NCBI GenBank assembly: GCA_965227535.1
Contig: OZ245761.1
Coordinates: forward strand, 496,001 to 560,000
Direction: 5' to 3'
Source: SZUA-430 sp965227535
GTDB lineage: Bacteria > Pseudomonadota > Alphaproteobacteria > Micropepsales > Micropepsaceae
Length of the DNA stretch: 64,000 bases
Made by a program: the position numbers and the translations under genes. The notes beneath the pieces are model-generated. The model did not search any database, was not told where the DNA came from, and saw only the letters and a program-made list of their open reading frames with translations. Shown here piece after piece: positions 9,093 through 18,010 of the stretch (its first letter is position 1; each line of letters starts with the position of its first letter).

Positions 9093-9869
9093 ATGAAGGT
9101 CGTGATTTTGGCGGGCGGCCTCGGCACCCGGATCTCCGAAGAGACGCATTTGCGTCCCAAACCGATGATCGAAATCGGCGGGCGGCCGATTCTCTGGCAC
9201 ATCATGAAGATCTACACGGCCCACGGCCTGACCGACTTCATCATCTGCGCCGGCTACCGCGGCTACGTGATCAAAGAGTACTTCGCCAACTACCGCCTCC
9301 ATCGCTCCGACGTCAGCGTCGACCTGTCGAACGGCAACATCACCTATCACGCGACCAGCGCTGAGCCCTGGAAGGTGACCATCGTCGACACCGGCGAGGA
9401 CACCATGACCGGCGGCCGCGTCCGTCGCGTGAAGGATTACCTGAAACCCGACGAGCCCTTCTGCCTGACCTACGGTGATGGCGTCACCGACCTCGACATC
9501 AAGGCGGAAATCGCTTTCCACAAAAGCCACGGCAAGGACGCCACGATTGCCGCCGTCGTACCACCGGGCCGGTACGGCGCACTGGAGATCAAGGGCAAGA
9601 GCGTCACCAGCTTCACGGAAAAACCGCCGGGCGATAACGCACTGATCAACGGCGGCTTCTTCATTCTGCACCCCCGCGTCATCGACCGCATCGCCGGCGA
9701 TGAAACCGCATGGGAGGCCGGACCGCTTCAGGCACTCGCATCTGACGGCCAGCTGATGGCGTTCACGCACTCGGGCTTCTGGCAACCCATGGATACGCTG
9801 CGCGACAAGAATCGCCTGGAGCAGCTTTGGGATAGCGGCGCCGCTCCGTGGAAGGTCTGGGACAAATGA
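9093..9869 (+). CDS. rfbF: Glucose-1-phosphate cytidylyltransferase
   Basis: 258 residues, the standard length. The nucleotidyltransferase signature is VVILAGGLGTRISE followed by RPKPMIEIGGRPILWHI. The enzyme makes CDP-glucose from CTP and glucose 1-phosphate and commits carbon to CDP-deoxysugars. It is followed at once by CDP-glucose 4,6-dehydratase, whose start overlaps this stop in an ATGA. The pairing with rfbG makes the assignment secure. Confidence 0.95.
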   Translation: MKVVILAGGLGTRISEETHLRPKPMIEIGGRPILWHIMKIYTAHGLTDFIICAGYRGYVIKEYFANYRLHRSDVSVDLSNGNITYHATSAEPWKVTIVDTGEDTMTGGRVRRVKDYLKPDEPFCLTYGDGVTDLDIKAEIAFHKSHGKDATIAAVVPPGRYGALEIKGKSVTSFTEKPPGDNALINGGFFILHPRVIDRIAGDETAWEAGPLQALASDGQLMAFTHSGFWQPMDTLRDKNRLEQLWDSGAAPWKVWDK

Positions 9870-10930
9870 CGAAGGGTTTGCCCGACCCGACGTTTTGGAG
9901 AGACCGCCGCGTGCTCCTCACCGGACACACGGGCTTCAAAGGCGCATGGCTCGCGCTCTGGCTGTCGGAAATGGGCGCGCGTGTCACCGGCTTATCCCTC
10001 GCGCCCGACACACAGCCTAATCTCTTTGACCTTGCGAACGTCTCAAAGCGCGTCCAATCGCATATCGGCGACATACGCGACGCCACGCTGGTCCAGGAGA
10101 TCACGAACAAGACCGCCCCTCGGATCATCATTCACATGGCAGCCCAAGCCTTGGTTCGTCGAAGTTACCGCGAACCCGCGGATACCTTCGCGACCAACGT
10201 GATGGGGACCGTCAACGTGCTCGACGCCGCGCGCGTCACCAACGGGCTCGATGCGTGCCTCGTCATCACGTCCGACAAGGTCTACGAAAACGACGGTGCG
10301 GGAGAGGCGTTCAAAGAAAATGCCCCCCTCGGAGGCCACGATCCGTACTCGGCGTCGAAAGCCGCGACGGAGATCGCCGTCGCCTCCTATCGCAGCTCAT
10401 TCTTCGGCGACCAGAAAGCGAAACCGGCGACGGCACGCGGCGGCAACGTCATCGGCGGCGGCGATTTTAGCGAAGACCGCATCGTCCCGGACATCTGGCG
10501 GGCGCATCAGGCGCACGAAGCGGTGGTTCTCCGCTACCCCGGCGCCACGCGCCCGTGGCAACACGTGCTGGACTGCCTATGCGGCTACCTCGTCTATGCG
10601 GAGCGATTGGCCAAGGGCGACATCGGCGAGCCTGCGATGAACTTCGGTCCCATGGAAAAGAAAGGCTTGGCTGTCCGCGAACTCGTCGCCGCGATGCAAG
10701 CCGCGATCGGTGCACGCGAAGGCTGGACGCAGGCGGCAGGTCCGCAACCCAAAGAAATGCCTGCGCTGGCATTATCGTGCGAGAAGGCCGAGCGGACGCT
10801 TGGTTGGCGTTCGCGCCTCGACGCGCGCCAAACCATCGACTGGACCGCAGACTGGTACAAAGCCTTCGCCAAGGGAGAAGACGCCGGGCGCATCACGCTC
10901 GACCAAATCAAGCGATACACTGGCGTATGA
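9866..10930 (+). CDS. rfbG: CDP-glucose 4,6-dehydratase
   Basis: The start is the ATG at 9866, overlapping the rfbF stop, rather than an in-frame GTG at 9848 within rfbF. The 354-residue protein has the Rossmann motif LLTGHTGFKGAW and the active-site YSASKAA. It converts CDP-glucose to CDP-4-keto-6-deoxyglucose with bound NAD. The next gene starts in its stop codon, so rfbF, rfbG, methyltransferase and rfbC-like form one coupled unit. No CDP-4-keto-6-deoxyglucose 3-dehydrase (rfbH) is nearby, so the 3-deoxy (dideoxyhexose) route is not supported here. Confidence 0.94.
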   Translation: MTKGLPDPTFWRDRRVLLTGHTGFKGAWLALWLSEMGARVTGLSLAPDTQPNLFDLANVSKRVQSHIGDIRDATLVQEITNKTAPRIIIHMAAQALVRRSYREPADTFATNVMGTVNVLDAARVTNGLDACLVITSDKVYENDGAGEAFKENAPLGGHDPYSASKAATEIAVASYRSSFFGDQKAKPATARGGNVIGGGDFSEDRIVPDIWRAHQAHEAVVLRYPGATRPWQHVLDCLCGYLVYAERLAKGDIGEPAMNFGPMEKKGLAVRELVAAMQAAIGAREGWTQAAGPQPKEMPALALSCEKAERTLGWRSRLDARQTIDWTADWYKAFAKGEDAGRITLDQIKRYTGV

Positions 10931-12150
10931 GCAACTGCCGCTTCTGCCGCGAAAAACTCACCCACCCGGTGCTCGACCTCGGCGAACAACCGTTCTCGAA
11001 TTCGTACGTCGCGCCCGGCCACGAAAAGAACGAGAAACGGTATCGCCTCAGCGTTTGGGTCTGCGACCGCTGCCTGTTGGTTCAAACCGACTTCGATGCG
11101 CCGGCGGACGAAATCTTCTCCGCCGACTACGCGTACTTCTCGTCATACTCGACGTCGTGGGTTGAGCACGCACGCCGCTACGCCAAGCAAATGACCGCGC
11201 GTTTCGCACTCGACCAAAAATCACAAGTCGTCGAGGTAGCGAGCAACGATGGCTATCTGTTGCAACACTTCCTCGCCGACGGCATTCCCGTCCTCGGCGT
11301 TGAGCCGACCCGGGGCACCGCGGAAGCCGCGATCGCGAAGGGCATCAAAACCCGCATCGACTTCTTTGGAGAGCGTTTAGGCCGCGAACTGAAAGCCGAA
11401 ACCGGCGGGGCAGACCTAACCGCCGCCAACAACGTCCTCGCGCACGTCCCAGACATCGCCGACTTCACGCGAGGCTTTGCAGCAATCCTAAAGCCGGAGG
11501 GCGTTGCCACCTTCGAATTCCCGCATGTTCAGCGGCTGATCGAAGGTCTGCAATTCGACACGATCTATCACGAACATTACTCGTACCTGTCGCTCCACGC
11601 TGTCGAGACGATCTTCGCCGCCGCCAACCTGCGCGTCTTCGACGTCGAAGAACTCCCGACGCATGGCGGCTCGCTCCGCGTCTACGCCACACACCGCACC
11701 GCCAATCATCCTGCGACGAACGCCGTCGCACGCCTGCGCAACCAAGAACGCGCCGCGAAGCTGCACACGACGGCGGGCTACGACGTCCTCGCCCCCCGCG
11801 TCGGCAAAGTCCGCGACGAATTCCGCGCCTTCCTCGCGAAAGCTCGCGCCGAACGAAAGACGGTCGCCGCCTACGGCGCGGCCGCAAAGGGCAACACATT
11901 CCTGAATTTCTGCGCGGCCGGCCCCAACGACCTGACAGTCGTCGCCGACGCAAACGTCGCGAAGCAGGGCAAGCTCTTACCCGGCAGCCACATCCCGATC
12001 GTAAGTCCGGCAGCGTTGCTCGCGCAAAAGCCGGACTACGTCGTCATCCTGCCGTGGAATCTCAGAGCCGAAATCGCGACGCAGCTGGCGCCGATCCGCG
12101 CTTGGGGCGGAAAGTTCGCCATCGCGATCCCAAGCCTCACGATCTTCTGA
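10927..12150 (+). CDS. SAM-dependent sugar C-methyltransferase (NovU/TylC3 type)
   Basis: The open frame reaches back to 10555 inside rfbG, but the ATG at 10927, overlapping the rfbG stop, gives MSNCRFCREK, the usual N-terminus. About 407 residues. Zinc-type CxxC pairs (CRFC and CDRC) lead, then the SAM motif VVEVASNDGYLLQ and the C-terminal AAYGAAAKGNTF domain. Directly after rfbF-rfbG it probably adds a methyl group to carbon 3 of CDP-4-keto-6-deoxyglucose, giving a branched sugar. Its stop overlaps the 3,5-epimerase start by one base (TGATG). Confidence 0.88.
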   Translation: MSNCRFCREKLTHPVLDLGEQPFSNSYVAPGHEKNEKRYRLSVWVCDRCLLVQTDFDAPADEIFSADYAYFSSYSTSWVEHARRYAKQMTARFALDQKSQVVEVASNDGYLLQHFLADGIPVLGVEPTRGTAEAAIAKGIKTRIDFFGERLGRELKAETGGADLTAANNVLAHVPDIADFTRGFAAILKPEGVATFEFPHVQRLIEGLQFDTIYHEHYSYLSLHAVETIFAAANLRVFDVEELPTHGGSLRVYATHRTANHPATNAVARLRNQERAAKLHTTAGYDVLAPRVGKVRDEFRAFLAKARAERKTVAAYGAAAKGNTFLNFCAAGPNDLTVVADANVAKQGKLLPGSHIPIVSPAALLAQKPDYVVILPWNLRAEIATQLAPIRAWGGKFAIAIPSLTIF

Positions 12151-12683
12151 TGCGTTTCATCCCACAAAAGATCGCAGGCGTATTCGTGATCGAAGCCGAT
12201 CCGCACCGCGACGAGCGCGGCTCCTTCGCGCGCATCTTCTGCACGGAGGAATTCGCCAAAGCCGGAATCAGCTTCACTTCGCCGCAAATCAATCTTTCCG
12301 GCAATGCCAAACGCCACACGCTGCGCGGCTTACACTTTCAAAACTCGCCGCACGCCGAAGCCAAATTCGTCCGCGCCGTCCGTGGCAGCGCCTTCGACGT
12401 CGTCGTCGACCTGCGCAAGGGAAGCCCGACCGAGCGCCAATGGATCTCGCTCACCCTCGACGCCCGCGCCATGAACGCCTTATTCGTGCCCGAGGGCTGC
12501 GCGCACGGTTTCCTGACGCTCGAGGACGACACCGACATCCTCTACCAAATGGGCAAACCGTTCGTGGACGGCCACGGCCAAGGCGTCCGCTGGAACGACC
12601 CCGCCTTCGCCATCAAGTGGCCGGCGCCACCCGCAGTGATCTCAGACCGCGACGCCAATTACCCCGATTACGGGAATCGTTGA
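12150..12683 (+). CDS. dTDP-4-dehydrorhamnose 3,5-epimerase family protein, probably acting on a CDP-sugar
   Basis: The start is ATG 12150 (MRFIPQKIAGVFVIE), overlapping the methyltransferase stop; the longer frame from 12054 lies inside that gene. 177 residues with cupin-type features: DERGSFARIFC, the catalytic His region LRGLHFQ and FVPEGCAHGFL. RfbC-family enzymes epimerise carbon 3 and/or 5 of 4-keto-6-deoxysugars. Because the cluster makes CDP-glucose rather than dTDP-glucose, the likely substrate is a C-methylated CDP-4-keto sugar; this is inference from context. Confidence 0.87.
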   Translation: MRFIPQKIAGVFVIEADPHRDERGSFARIFCTEEFAKAGISFTSPQINLSGNAKRHTLRGLHFQNSPHAEAKFVRAVRGSAFDVVVDLRKGSPTERQWISLTLDARAMNALFVPEGCAHGFLTLEDDTDILYQMGKPFVDGHGQGVRWNDPAFAIKWPAPPAVISDRDANYPDYGNR

Positions 12684-12777
12684 GATTTCGGCCCCTCTCG
12701 CGCATCTGTAACTGGACTTGGGCGCACCCGGCACGCCACAAAGGCCGTTCGTTCGGGTCAAAAGAGTGTCCCCAAAA

Positions 12778-15717
12778 ATGATGATCGCCCGCCAGCTTGC
12801 CGCGTTCGTTCTGATCGGCCTGTCCCTCGCGCTCACGTCGTGCGTGACCCCGGGCGCTCCCGGCGCACAAACGACAGCGGCAGCCAAGGACTCACGACCC
12901 GACTACAGTTACTGGCCGCAAGACATCAGCGACGTGAAACCCGATCCGTCAGTTCGCTACGGCGTGTTGCCGAACGGCTTGCGCTACGCACTGATGCGCA
13001 ACACGCAGCCCGCGAAGAACATCTCGCTGCGCCTTCGCATCGCGTCAGGCTCGCTGCAGGAAACAGATCCGCAACGCGGCCTCGCGCACTTCATGGAACA
13101 CATGGCGTTCAACGGCTCGAAGAACGTCCCCGAAGGCGACTACGTCAAACTCCTACAGCGCAAGGGCCTCGCCTTCGGCGCGCACACCAACGCCTACACG
13201 TCGACCGACGAAACCGTTTACATGCTCGAGCTGCCGAAGAACGACGCCGACATCATCGACACCGGCCTTATGCTCTTCCGCGAAATCGGCGACCGTCTGA
13301 CGCTCGACCCGAAAGCGATCGACCGCGAGAAGGGCGTCGTCCTCTCCGAACTGCGCACGCGCAACACGCCCGAATACCGCGCCTTCGAAGCACGCTGGAA
13401 GCTCTGGTACGACGGTCAGCGCCAAGCCAACCGCATGCCCATCGGCACCGCCGAAACGATCCAGGGCGCAACGCGCGAACTGCTTGCCGATTACTACAGC
13501 CGCTTCTACCGCCCCGAACGCACGTTGCTGGTCGCGACGGGCGACTTCGACGTCGCCGAAATGGAAGCCAAGATCAAAGCCAAATTCAGCGACTGGAAGG
13601 CCGAAGGCGGGCCCACAACCGATCCCGAGCAAGGCCCGGTCAAGCAACGCGGCATCGTCGCCGCCTCGCGGGTCGAAGCCAACGCGCCGGAGGCAATCAC
13701 CGTCACCTGGTTCCAGCCGCCCGACTATCTCGTCGACACGACGAAGGAACGCGAACTCGGCGCCAAACGCTCCGTCGCCTTCGAAGTCATCAACCGCCGC
13801 TTCTCGCGCATCGAGCGCGAATCGAATGCGCCGTTCGTCAGCGCCAACATCGGCCGCTCCGTCACCCGCGGCCTGTCGAGCTCCGTCACGCTCTCGATCT
13901 CCGCGCGCCCAGGTCAATGGCGCCGCGCCCTCTCGATCGCCGAGCAAGAAGTCCGCCGCGCGCTGCAATACGGTTTCCACCAGAGCGAAATCGACCGCGA
14001 GGTGAAGGAATGGCACGCAGGCCTCGACGATGCCGTCGCCAAAGCCGGCACGCGCCACACCTCCGGCCTCGCCAACAACATCGTCAACGAGTTCTCGGGC
14101 CGCGGCGTCTTCTCGCACCCGACCGTCGACCGCGACCTGTTCAAGCAATCCGCGCCGACGCTGACGGCTGAGGCCGCGCAAGCCGAACTTCGCCGGATGA
14201 TAGGCGGGCAGGGGCCGGTCATTTTCGTTTCCGCCGGTCAGACAATCGAAGGCGGCGACGCAGCCATCGCCGGCGCCTACGCGGAAAGCCAAAAGACGGA
14301 CGTGGCAGCTCCGGCCAAATTGGAATCGAAAACGTTCCCGTACGCCGACTTCGGCGCGCCGGGCAAAGTAACCGAGCGCAACGAAATCGCCGATCTCGAA
14401 GTCACCACCGCGCGCTTCGCGAATGGCGTTCGCCTCAACCTCAAGAGAACCGAATTTGAGAAGGACACGATCTACGTCGGCGTCCGCTTCGCCGGCGGCT
14501 ACATCCAGATGCCGCGCGACAAGGTCGGTCTCGATTGGGCGCTGCCGTTCGGCTTCATGGAAGGTGGCCTGAAACGCCTCACGCCAGACGAACTCGAAGA
14601 AGCCCTCACCGGCAGGATCGTTTCAACGGGCGTCGGCCTCGACGAAGAGGCCTTCGAATTTGGCGGCCGCACAAACACCAACGACCTTCAGCTCCAAATG
14701 CAACTGATGGCCGCCTTCGCGACCGATCCGGCCTACCGCACCAACGGTATCGAGCGCCTGCAAGCCGCCGCCGAGAACTACATCAAGCAATACTCGTCGA
14801 GCCCCGGCCGCGTGCTCTCGCGTGAAACGCCGATGCTCTTGCGCTCTGGCGACCCGCGCTGGGCCTTCCCGACGTTGAAGCAAATGCAGGCGCTGAAAAT
14901 CACCGACGTCGAGTACACGTTAAAGCCAGTTCTCGAAACCGCCCCGATCGAAATCACGATCGTTGGCGACGTTGACATCGAGAAGGCCATCGCCGCTGTC
15001 GGCACCACCTTCGGCGCTCTCAAGCCGCGCGCGGAGAAACTCGCCGAACGTCCTGACGCACGAACCGTACGCTTCCCCGCCACGGCCGCATCGAAGAAGT
15101 TCGAACACGAAGGCCGCCCCGACCAAGCCTCGGCTTACGTCGCTTGGCCTGCGCCCGACTTCTTCTCGAACCCGCGCCGCGCCCGCACGATCTCGCTCCT
15201 GCGCGAAATCATGAAGGTCCGTCTCACCGAAGAATTCCGCGAGAAACAAGGCGCCACCTACTCGCCGTCGGTCTCGACGTGGTACTCGGGTGCGCTGCCC
15301 GACTTCGGTTACATCGCGGCCAGCGCCGAAACGCGCCCCGAACTGGTCGACGGCTTCTACACGACGATCAACGAAATCATCGCCGAACTGAAAGCGGGCA
15401 AATTCGACGATGACGTCGTCGAGCGCGCCCGCACGCCGTTGATCAAGTCGATCGAAACCGACCGCCGCTCGAACGGCTTCTGGACCGGCGCCCTCGAAGA
15501 CATCCAGACGGCCCCGCACGCCTTGGGGACCATCCGCAGCCAACTCTCGGACTTCGAAGGCATCACCAAGGACGAGATCGTCGCTGCCGCCAAAACCTAC
15601 CTGGACAACAAGCGCCGCATCGAAATCCGGGTCCTACCCAAATCAACCAAGGCGAGCAGTCTTGACACGCGACAACCGTCAAGGGACAAGGCGCGGGAAT
15701 TGGCGCTTCAGGACTAG
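12778..15717 (+). CDS. M16 family zinc metallopeptidase, predicted lipoprotein
   Basis: The start at 12778 (MMIARQ; 12781 is possible) gives a lipoprotein signal with lipobox LTSC at Cys22. 979 residues. The inverted zinc motif HFMEH is at 104-108 with the downstream Glu region in REKGVVLSELR. Two M16 repeats are visible, the second (from about 560) without an HxxEH and so structural. Members degrade peptides; this lipid-anchored form probably sits in the periplasm. A 94-base gap separates it from the sugar genes, so it is likely its own unit. Confidence 0.92.
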   Translation: MMIARQLAAFVLIGLSLALTSCVTPGAPGAQTTAAAKDSRPDYSYWPQDISDVKPDPSVRYGVLPNGLRYALMRNTQPAKNISLRLRIASGSLQETDPQRGLAHFMEHMAFNGSKNVPEGDYVKLLQRKGLAFGAHTNAYTSTDETVYMLELPKNDADIIDTGLMLFREIGDRLTLDPKAIDREKGVVLSELRTRNTPEYRAFEARWKLWYDGQRQANRMPIGTAETIQGATRELLADYYSRFYRPERTLLVATGDFDVAEMEAKIKAKFSDWKAEGGPTTDPEQGPVKQRGIVAASRVEANAPEAITVTWFQPPDYLVDTTKERELGAKRSVAFEVINRRFSRIERESNAPFVSANIGRSVTRGLSSSVTLSISARPGQWRRALSIAEQEVRRALQYGFHQSEIDREVKEWHAGLDDAVAKAGTRHTSGLANNIVNEFSGRGVFSHPTVDRDLFKQSAPTLTAEAAQAELRRMIGGQGPVIFVSAGQTIEGGDAAIAGAYAESQKTDVAAPAKLESKTFPYADFGAPGKVTERNEIADLEVTTARFANGVRLNLKRTEFEKDTIYVGVRFAGGYIQMPRDKVGLDWALPFGFMEGGLKRLTPDELEEALTGRIVSTGVGLDEEAFEFGGRTNTNDLQLQMQLMAAFATDPAYRTNGIERLQAAAENYIKQYSSSPGRVLSRETPMLLRSGDPRWAFPTLKQMQALKITDVEYTLKPVLETAPIEITIVGDVDIEKAIAAVGTTFGALKPRAEKLAERPDARTVRFPATAASKKFEHEGRPDQASAYVAWPAPDFFSNPRRARTISLLREIMKVRLTEEFREKQGATYSPSVSTWYSGALPDFGYIAASAETRPELVDGFYTTINEIIAELKAGKFDDDVVERARTPLIKSIETDRRSNGFWTGALEDIQTAPHALGTIRSQLSDFEGITKDEIVAAAKTYLDNKRRIEIRVLPKSTKASSLDTRQPSRDKARELALQD

Positions 15718-15806
15718 GGATTCTGCGACTTCGGCCGCTTTACGCCACGGCCGGTCTCGCGCCATAGTCCGCCGCGCCGCCCTGAGTCACGGGAATCCCA
15801 GAATCG

Positions 15807-16190
15807 ATGTTTAAGTTCTTGAATTGGCTACTGACCTGGTGGAACGGCAACACGCTCGGCACGTGGATCTACACCAAGCGGAACGGCAACTTTGTCGGCG
15901 AGGACGTGCTCGGGAATTCGTACTATCAGACCCGGGATGGCGCGCGCCGCTGGGTGCTTTACAAGAACGTGGCTGAGGCCTCGCTTGTGCCGCCGGACTG
16001 GCACGGTTGGATGCACCACACGGTCGACCAGCCGCCGACGGTGACGCCACCCAAAGTGAAGGCGTGGGAGAAGGAACACGTGCCCAATCTGACCGGCACG
16101 CCGCTCGCGTATCGTCCGCCTGGCAGCCTGTTGGGCACTGGCGAACGCGCTCACGCGACGGGCGATTACGAGGCCTGGCGGCCGGAGTAG
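15807..16190 (+). CDS. NADH:ubiquinone oxidoreductase subunit NDUFA12 family
   Basis: 127 residues. Key stretches are GTWIYTKRNGNFVGED, RRWVLYKN and PPDWHGWMHHTVDQPP, the hallmark of NDUFA12/B17.2, a complex I accessory subunit found in alphaproteobacteria and mitochondria. It acts in assembly or stability of the peripheral arm of complex I at the inner membrane. The nuo operon itself is not in the window. It sits 9 bases before mlaD. Its presence supports the alphaproteobacterial placement. Confidence 0.93.
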   Translation: MFKFLNWLLTWWNGNTLGTWIYTKRNGNFVGEDVLGNSYYQTRDGARRWVLYKNVAEASLVPPDWHGWMHHTVDQPPTVTPPKVKAWEKEHVPNLTGTPLAYRPPGSLLGTGERAHATGDYEAWRPE

Positions 16191-16199
16191 GGGAGTTCG

Positions 16200-16727
16200 A
16201 TGCAGAACGGATTTGTCGAAACACTGATCGGCGCCGCGGTGATCGTCGTGGCAGTCGGATTTTTCTATTACGGCTACAACACGACGGGGTCCGGCGCGGT
16301 CGCCGGCTACGAAGTCGTCGCTCGCTTCGATCGCGTCGACGGCATCAGCGCCGGCACCGACGTGAAGATGTCGGGCATCAAAATCGGTACCGTGACGTCG
16401 CAAGAACTCGATCAGAAAACCTATCGCGCGCTCGTCCGCATGAACGTCCGCAACGACATCAAGCTGCCGGAAGACTCGTCGATCAAAGTCGCCAGCGAAG
16501 GCCTTCTCGGCGGCGCGTACCTCGCCGTCGCACCGGGCGGCAGCGATACGATGATGGTTGCCGGCGCAGAGTTTGAAACGACGCAGGGTTCGATCGACCT
16601 TGTCGGCCTGCTCGGACAAGCCATCTTCTCCGGCGCCAGTAGCGGCAGCGAAGAAAAGCCTGCGGCATCGGCACCGGCCCCCGCACCGGCCGCGCCGTCA
16701 CCGGCGCCCGCGTCTGTAACGCCTTGA
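16200..16727 (+). CDS. mlaD: MlaD family phospholipid transport protein
   Basis: 175 residues. One N-terminal membrane segment (about 8-26) anchors the protein in the inner membrane. The MCE/MlaD domain follows (YEVVARFDRVDGISAG, VKMSGIKIGTVTS). The tail is Ala/Pro-rich. MlaD is the periplasmic substrate-binding ring of the Mla system that moves phospholipids between membranes. The permease, ATPase and MlaC genes are not adjacent. In alphaproteobacteria the NDUFA12-mlaD-DUF2155 order recurs, which supports the call. Confidence 0.88.
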   Translation: MQNGFVETLIGAAVIVVAVGFFYYGYNTTGSGAVAGYEVVARFDRVDGISAGTDVKMSGIKIGTVTSQELDQKTYRALVRMNVRNDIKLPEDSSIKVASEGLLGGAYLAVAPGGSDTMMVAGAEFETTQGSIDLVGLLGQAIFSGASSGSEEKPAASAPAPAPAAPSPAPASVTP

Positions 16728-16781
16728 TACCGTCACCGTTTGGGCGTCCAAGAGCGCCGGAACGTGGGAAGTGAGCGTTAG

Positions 16782-17390
16782 ATGAAAAGTCAGTTCGCGT
16801 TGATCTCCGCCGCCGCGCTGCTCGCCGCTGCCTCCTTCGCAGGGCTCGCGACCGCGCAGCCCGACCCGTCGGAACCGCCCGTCGAGTCGACGCCGCTGCC
16901 GCCTGTCGAAACGCCGGGACCGCCACCGGCGCCGCCCGAACCCGGACCGCCGGTCGAAACGGTCCCCGTCCCGCCGACCGAACTACCGTCGGAAGAAGTG
17001 ACCCCGCCGCCGCCCGAAGTCATCGTCCCCGCGCCGCCGTCCGGCGAAGCGCCGGTCGCCATCGGCGTCATCCTGGGCGGCCTCGACAAAGTCGCCGCGC
17101 GCACCGCGAAGTTCGAAGTGAACCTGAAGCAAAAGGTCTTCTACAACACGCTGATCGTCACCGCGCTCGCCTGCAAAACGCGCCCGCCGGAAGAACCGCC
17201 CGAGTCCGCTGCCTTCCTCGAAATCCAGGAACGCAAATCCGACGGTACGGTGCAGAAAATATTCTCAGGCTGGATGTTCGCCTCAAGCCCCGCGCTGAAC
17301 GCGCTGGAACATCCCGTCTACGACGTCTGGGTCGTGAACTGCAAAACAGTCCCCGCCAAGACCGCAGCCCCCGCACCGCCCAACACGTAG
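16782..17390 (+). CDS. DUF2155 domain-containing secreted protein
   Basis: 202 residues with a signal peptide (MKSQFALISAAALLAAASFA). A proline-rich linker of about 70 residues follows, then the DUF2155 domain from about residue 115 (VFYNTLIVTALACKTRPPEE to VYDVWVVNC) with two conserved cysteines that could pair. Function unknown; the family is largely alphaproteobacterial. Its last 73 bases overlap the 3' end of aat on the other strand, so the short tail after VVNC is read antisense to aat. Confidence 0.87.
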   Translation: MKSQFALISAAALLAAASFAGLATAQPDPSEPPVESTPLPPVETPGPPPAPPEPGPPVETVPVPPTELPSEEVTPPPPEVIVPAPPSGEAPVAIGVILGGLDKVAARTAKFEVNLKQKVFYNTLIVTALACKTRPPEEPPESAAFLEIQERKSDGTVQKIFSGWMFASSPALNALEHPVYDVWVVNCKTVPAKTAAPAPPNT

Positions 17391-18001
17391 AAGTCGCCGT
17401 CGGCATCCACGGCCTCGCGCAGCAACTCCTGATACGCCGCGCGGCCGATCTCGACCGCGCCGAACTGCTTCAAGTGATCAGTCACGAACTGCGTGTCGAG
17501 CAGCTTAAACCCTCCCGCCCGCATGCGCGCCACGAGATGCGCGAGCGCCACCTTGCTGGCATCGGTGGTGAGGCTGAACATGCTCTCGCCGAAAAACGCC
17601 GCACCCAGCGACACGCCGTAGAGCCCGCCGATCAAATTGTCGCCGTCCCAAACCTCGACGCTGTGCGCGTGCCGCAGCGCGTGCAGTTGAGCATAAGACC
17701 GCTCGATCAGCGGATTGATCCACGTCTTGCCGCCCTGACGATCGGCCTCCGCGCACGCGGTGATCACGCGCGCGAACGCCGTGTCGACCGTCAGCCGCCA
17801 GTCCGTTGAACGCAACCGCCGCGCCAGTCGCTTCGGCATATGAAACGCATCGAGCGGCAGGATCCCGCGCTTGTCCGGATTGAGCCAGAAGACGTCCTTG
17901 TCGGTGCGCTCCTCGGCCATCGGAAAATAGCCTTGCGCGTACGCGCCGAGCAGCATCTCCGGATCGAGGATCTCAGGCGCCGGTCGCTTTGCCCTCGCCA
18001 T
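17318..18001 (-). CDS. aat: Leucyl/phenylalanyl-tRNA-protein transferase
   Basis: 227 residues. Diagnostic stretches are LLGAYAQGYFPMAEE, RGILPLDAFHMPKRLARRL, GGLYGVSLGAAFFGESMFS and LLDTQFVTDHLKQFGA. The enzyme adds Leu or Phe to N-terminal Arg/Lys of proteins, marking them for ClpS/ClpAP degradation (N-degron pathway). It is the last gene of a leftward operon with aroQ, accB and accC, 9 bases after accC. The C-terminal TTQTS matches the usual ending of alphaproteobacterial Aat, so the 73-base overlap with the DUF2155 gene looks real. Confidence 0.95.
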   Translation of the reverse strand: MARAKRPAPEILDPEMLLGAYAQGYFPMAEERTDKDVFWLNPDKRGILPLDAFHMPKRLARRLRSTDWRLTVDTAFARVITACAEADRQGGKTWINPLIERSYAQLHALRHAHSVEVWDGDNLIGGLYGVSLGAAFFGESMFSLTTDASKVALAHLVARMRAGGFKLLDTQFVTDHLKQFGAVEIGRAAYQELLREAVDADGDFYVLGGAGAAVLAGTVLQFTTQTS

Positions 18002-18010
18002 CGCGCAGCC

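Noticed and set aside
12840..14171. Alternative frame of 443 codons within the M16 peptidase
   Set aside because: Extremely Arg-rich frame caused by GC-rich codons; the M16 frame carries HxxEH and lipobox.
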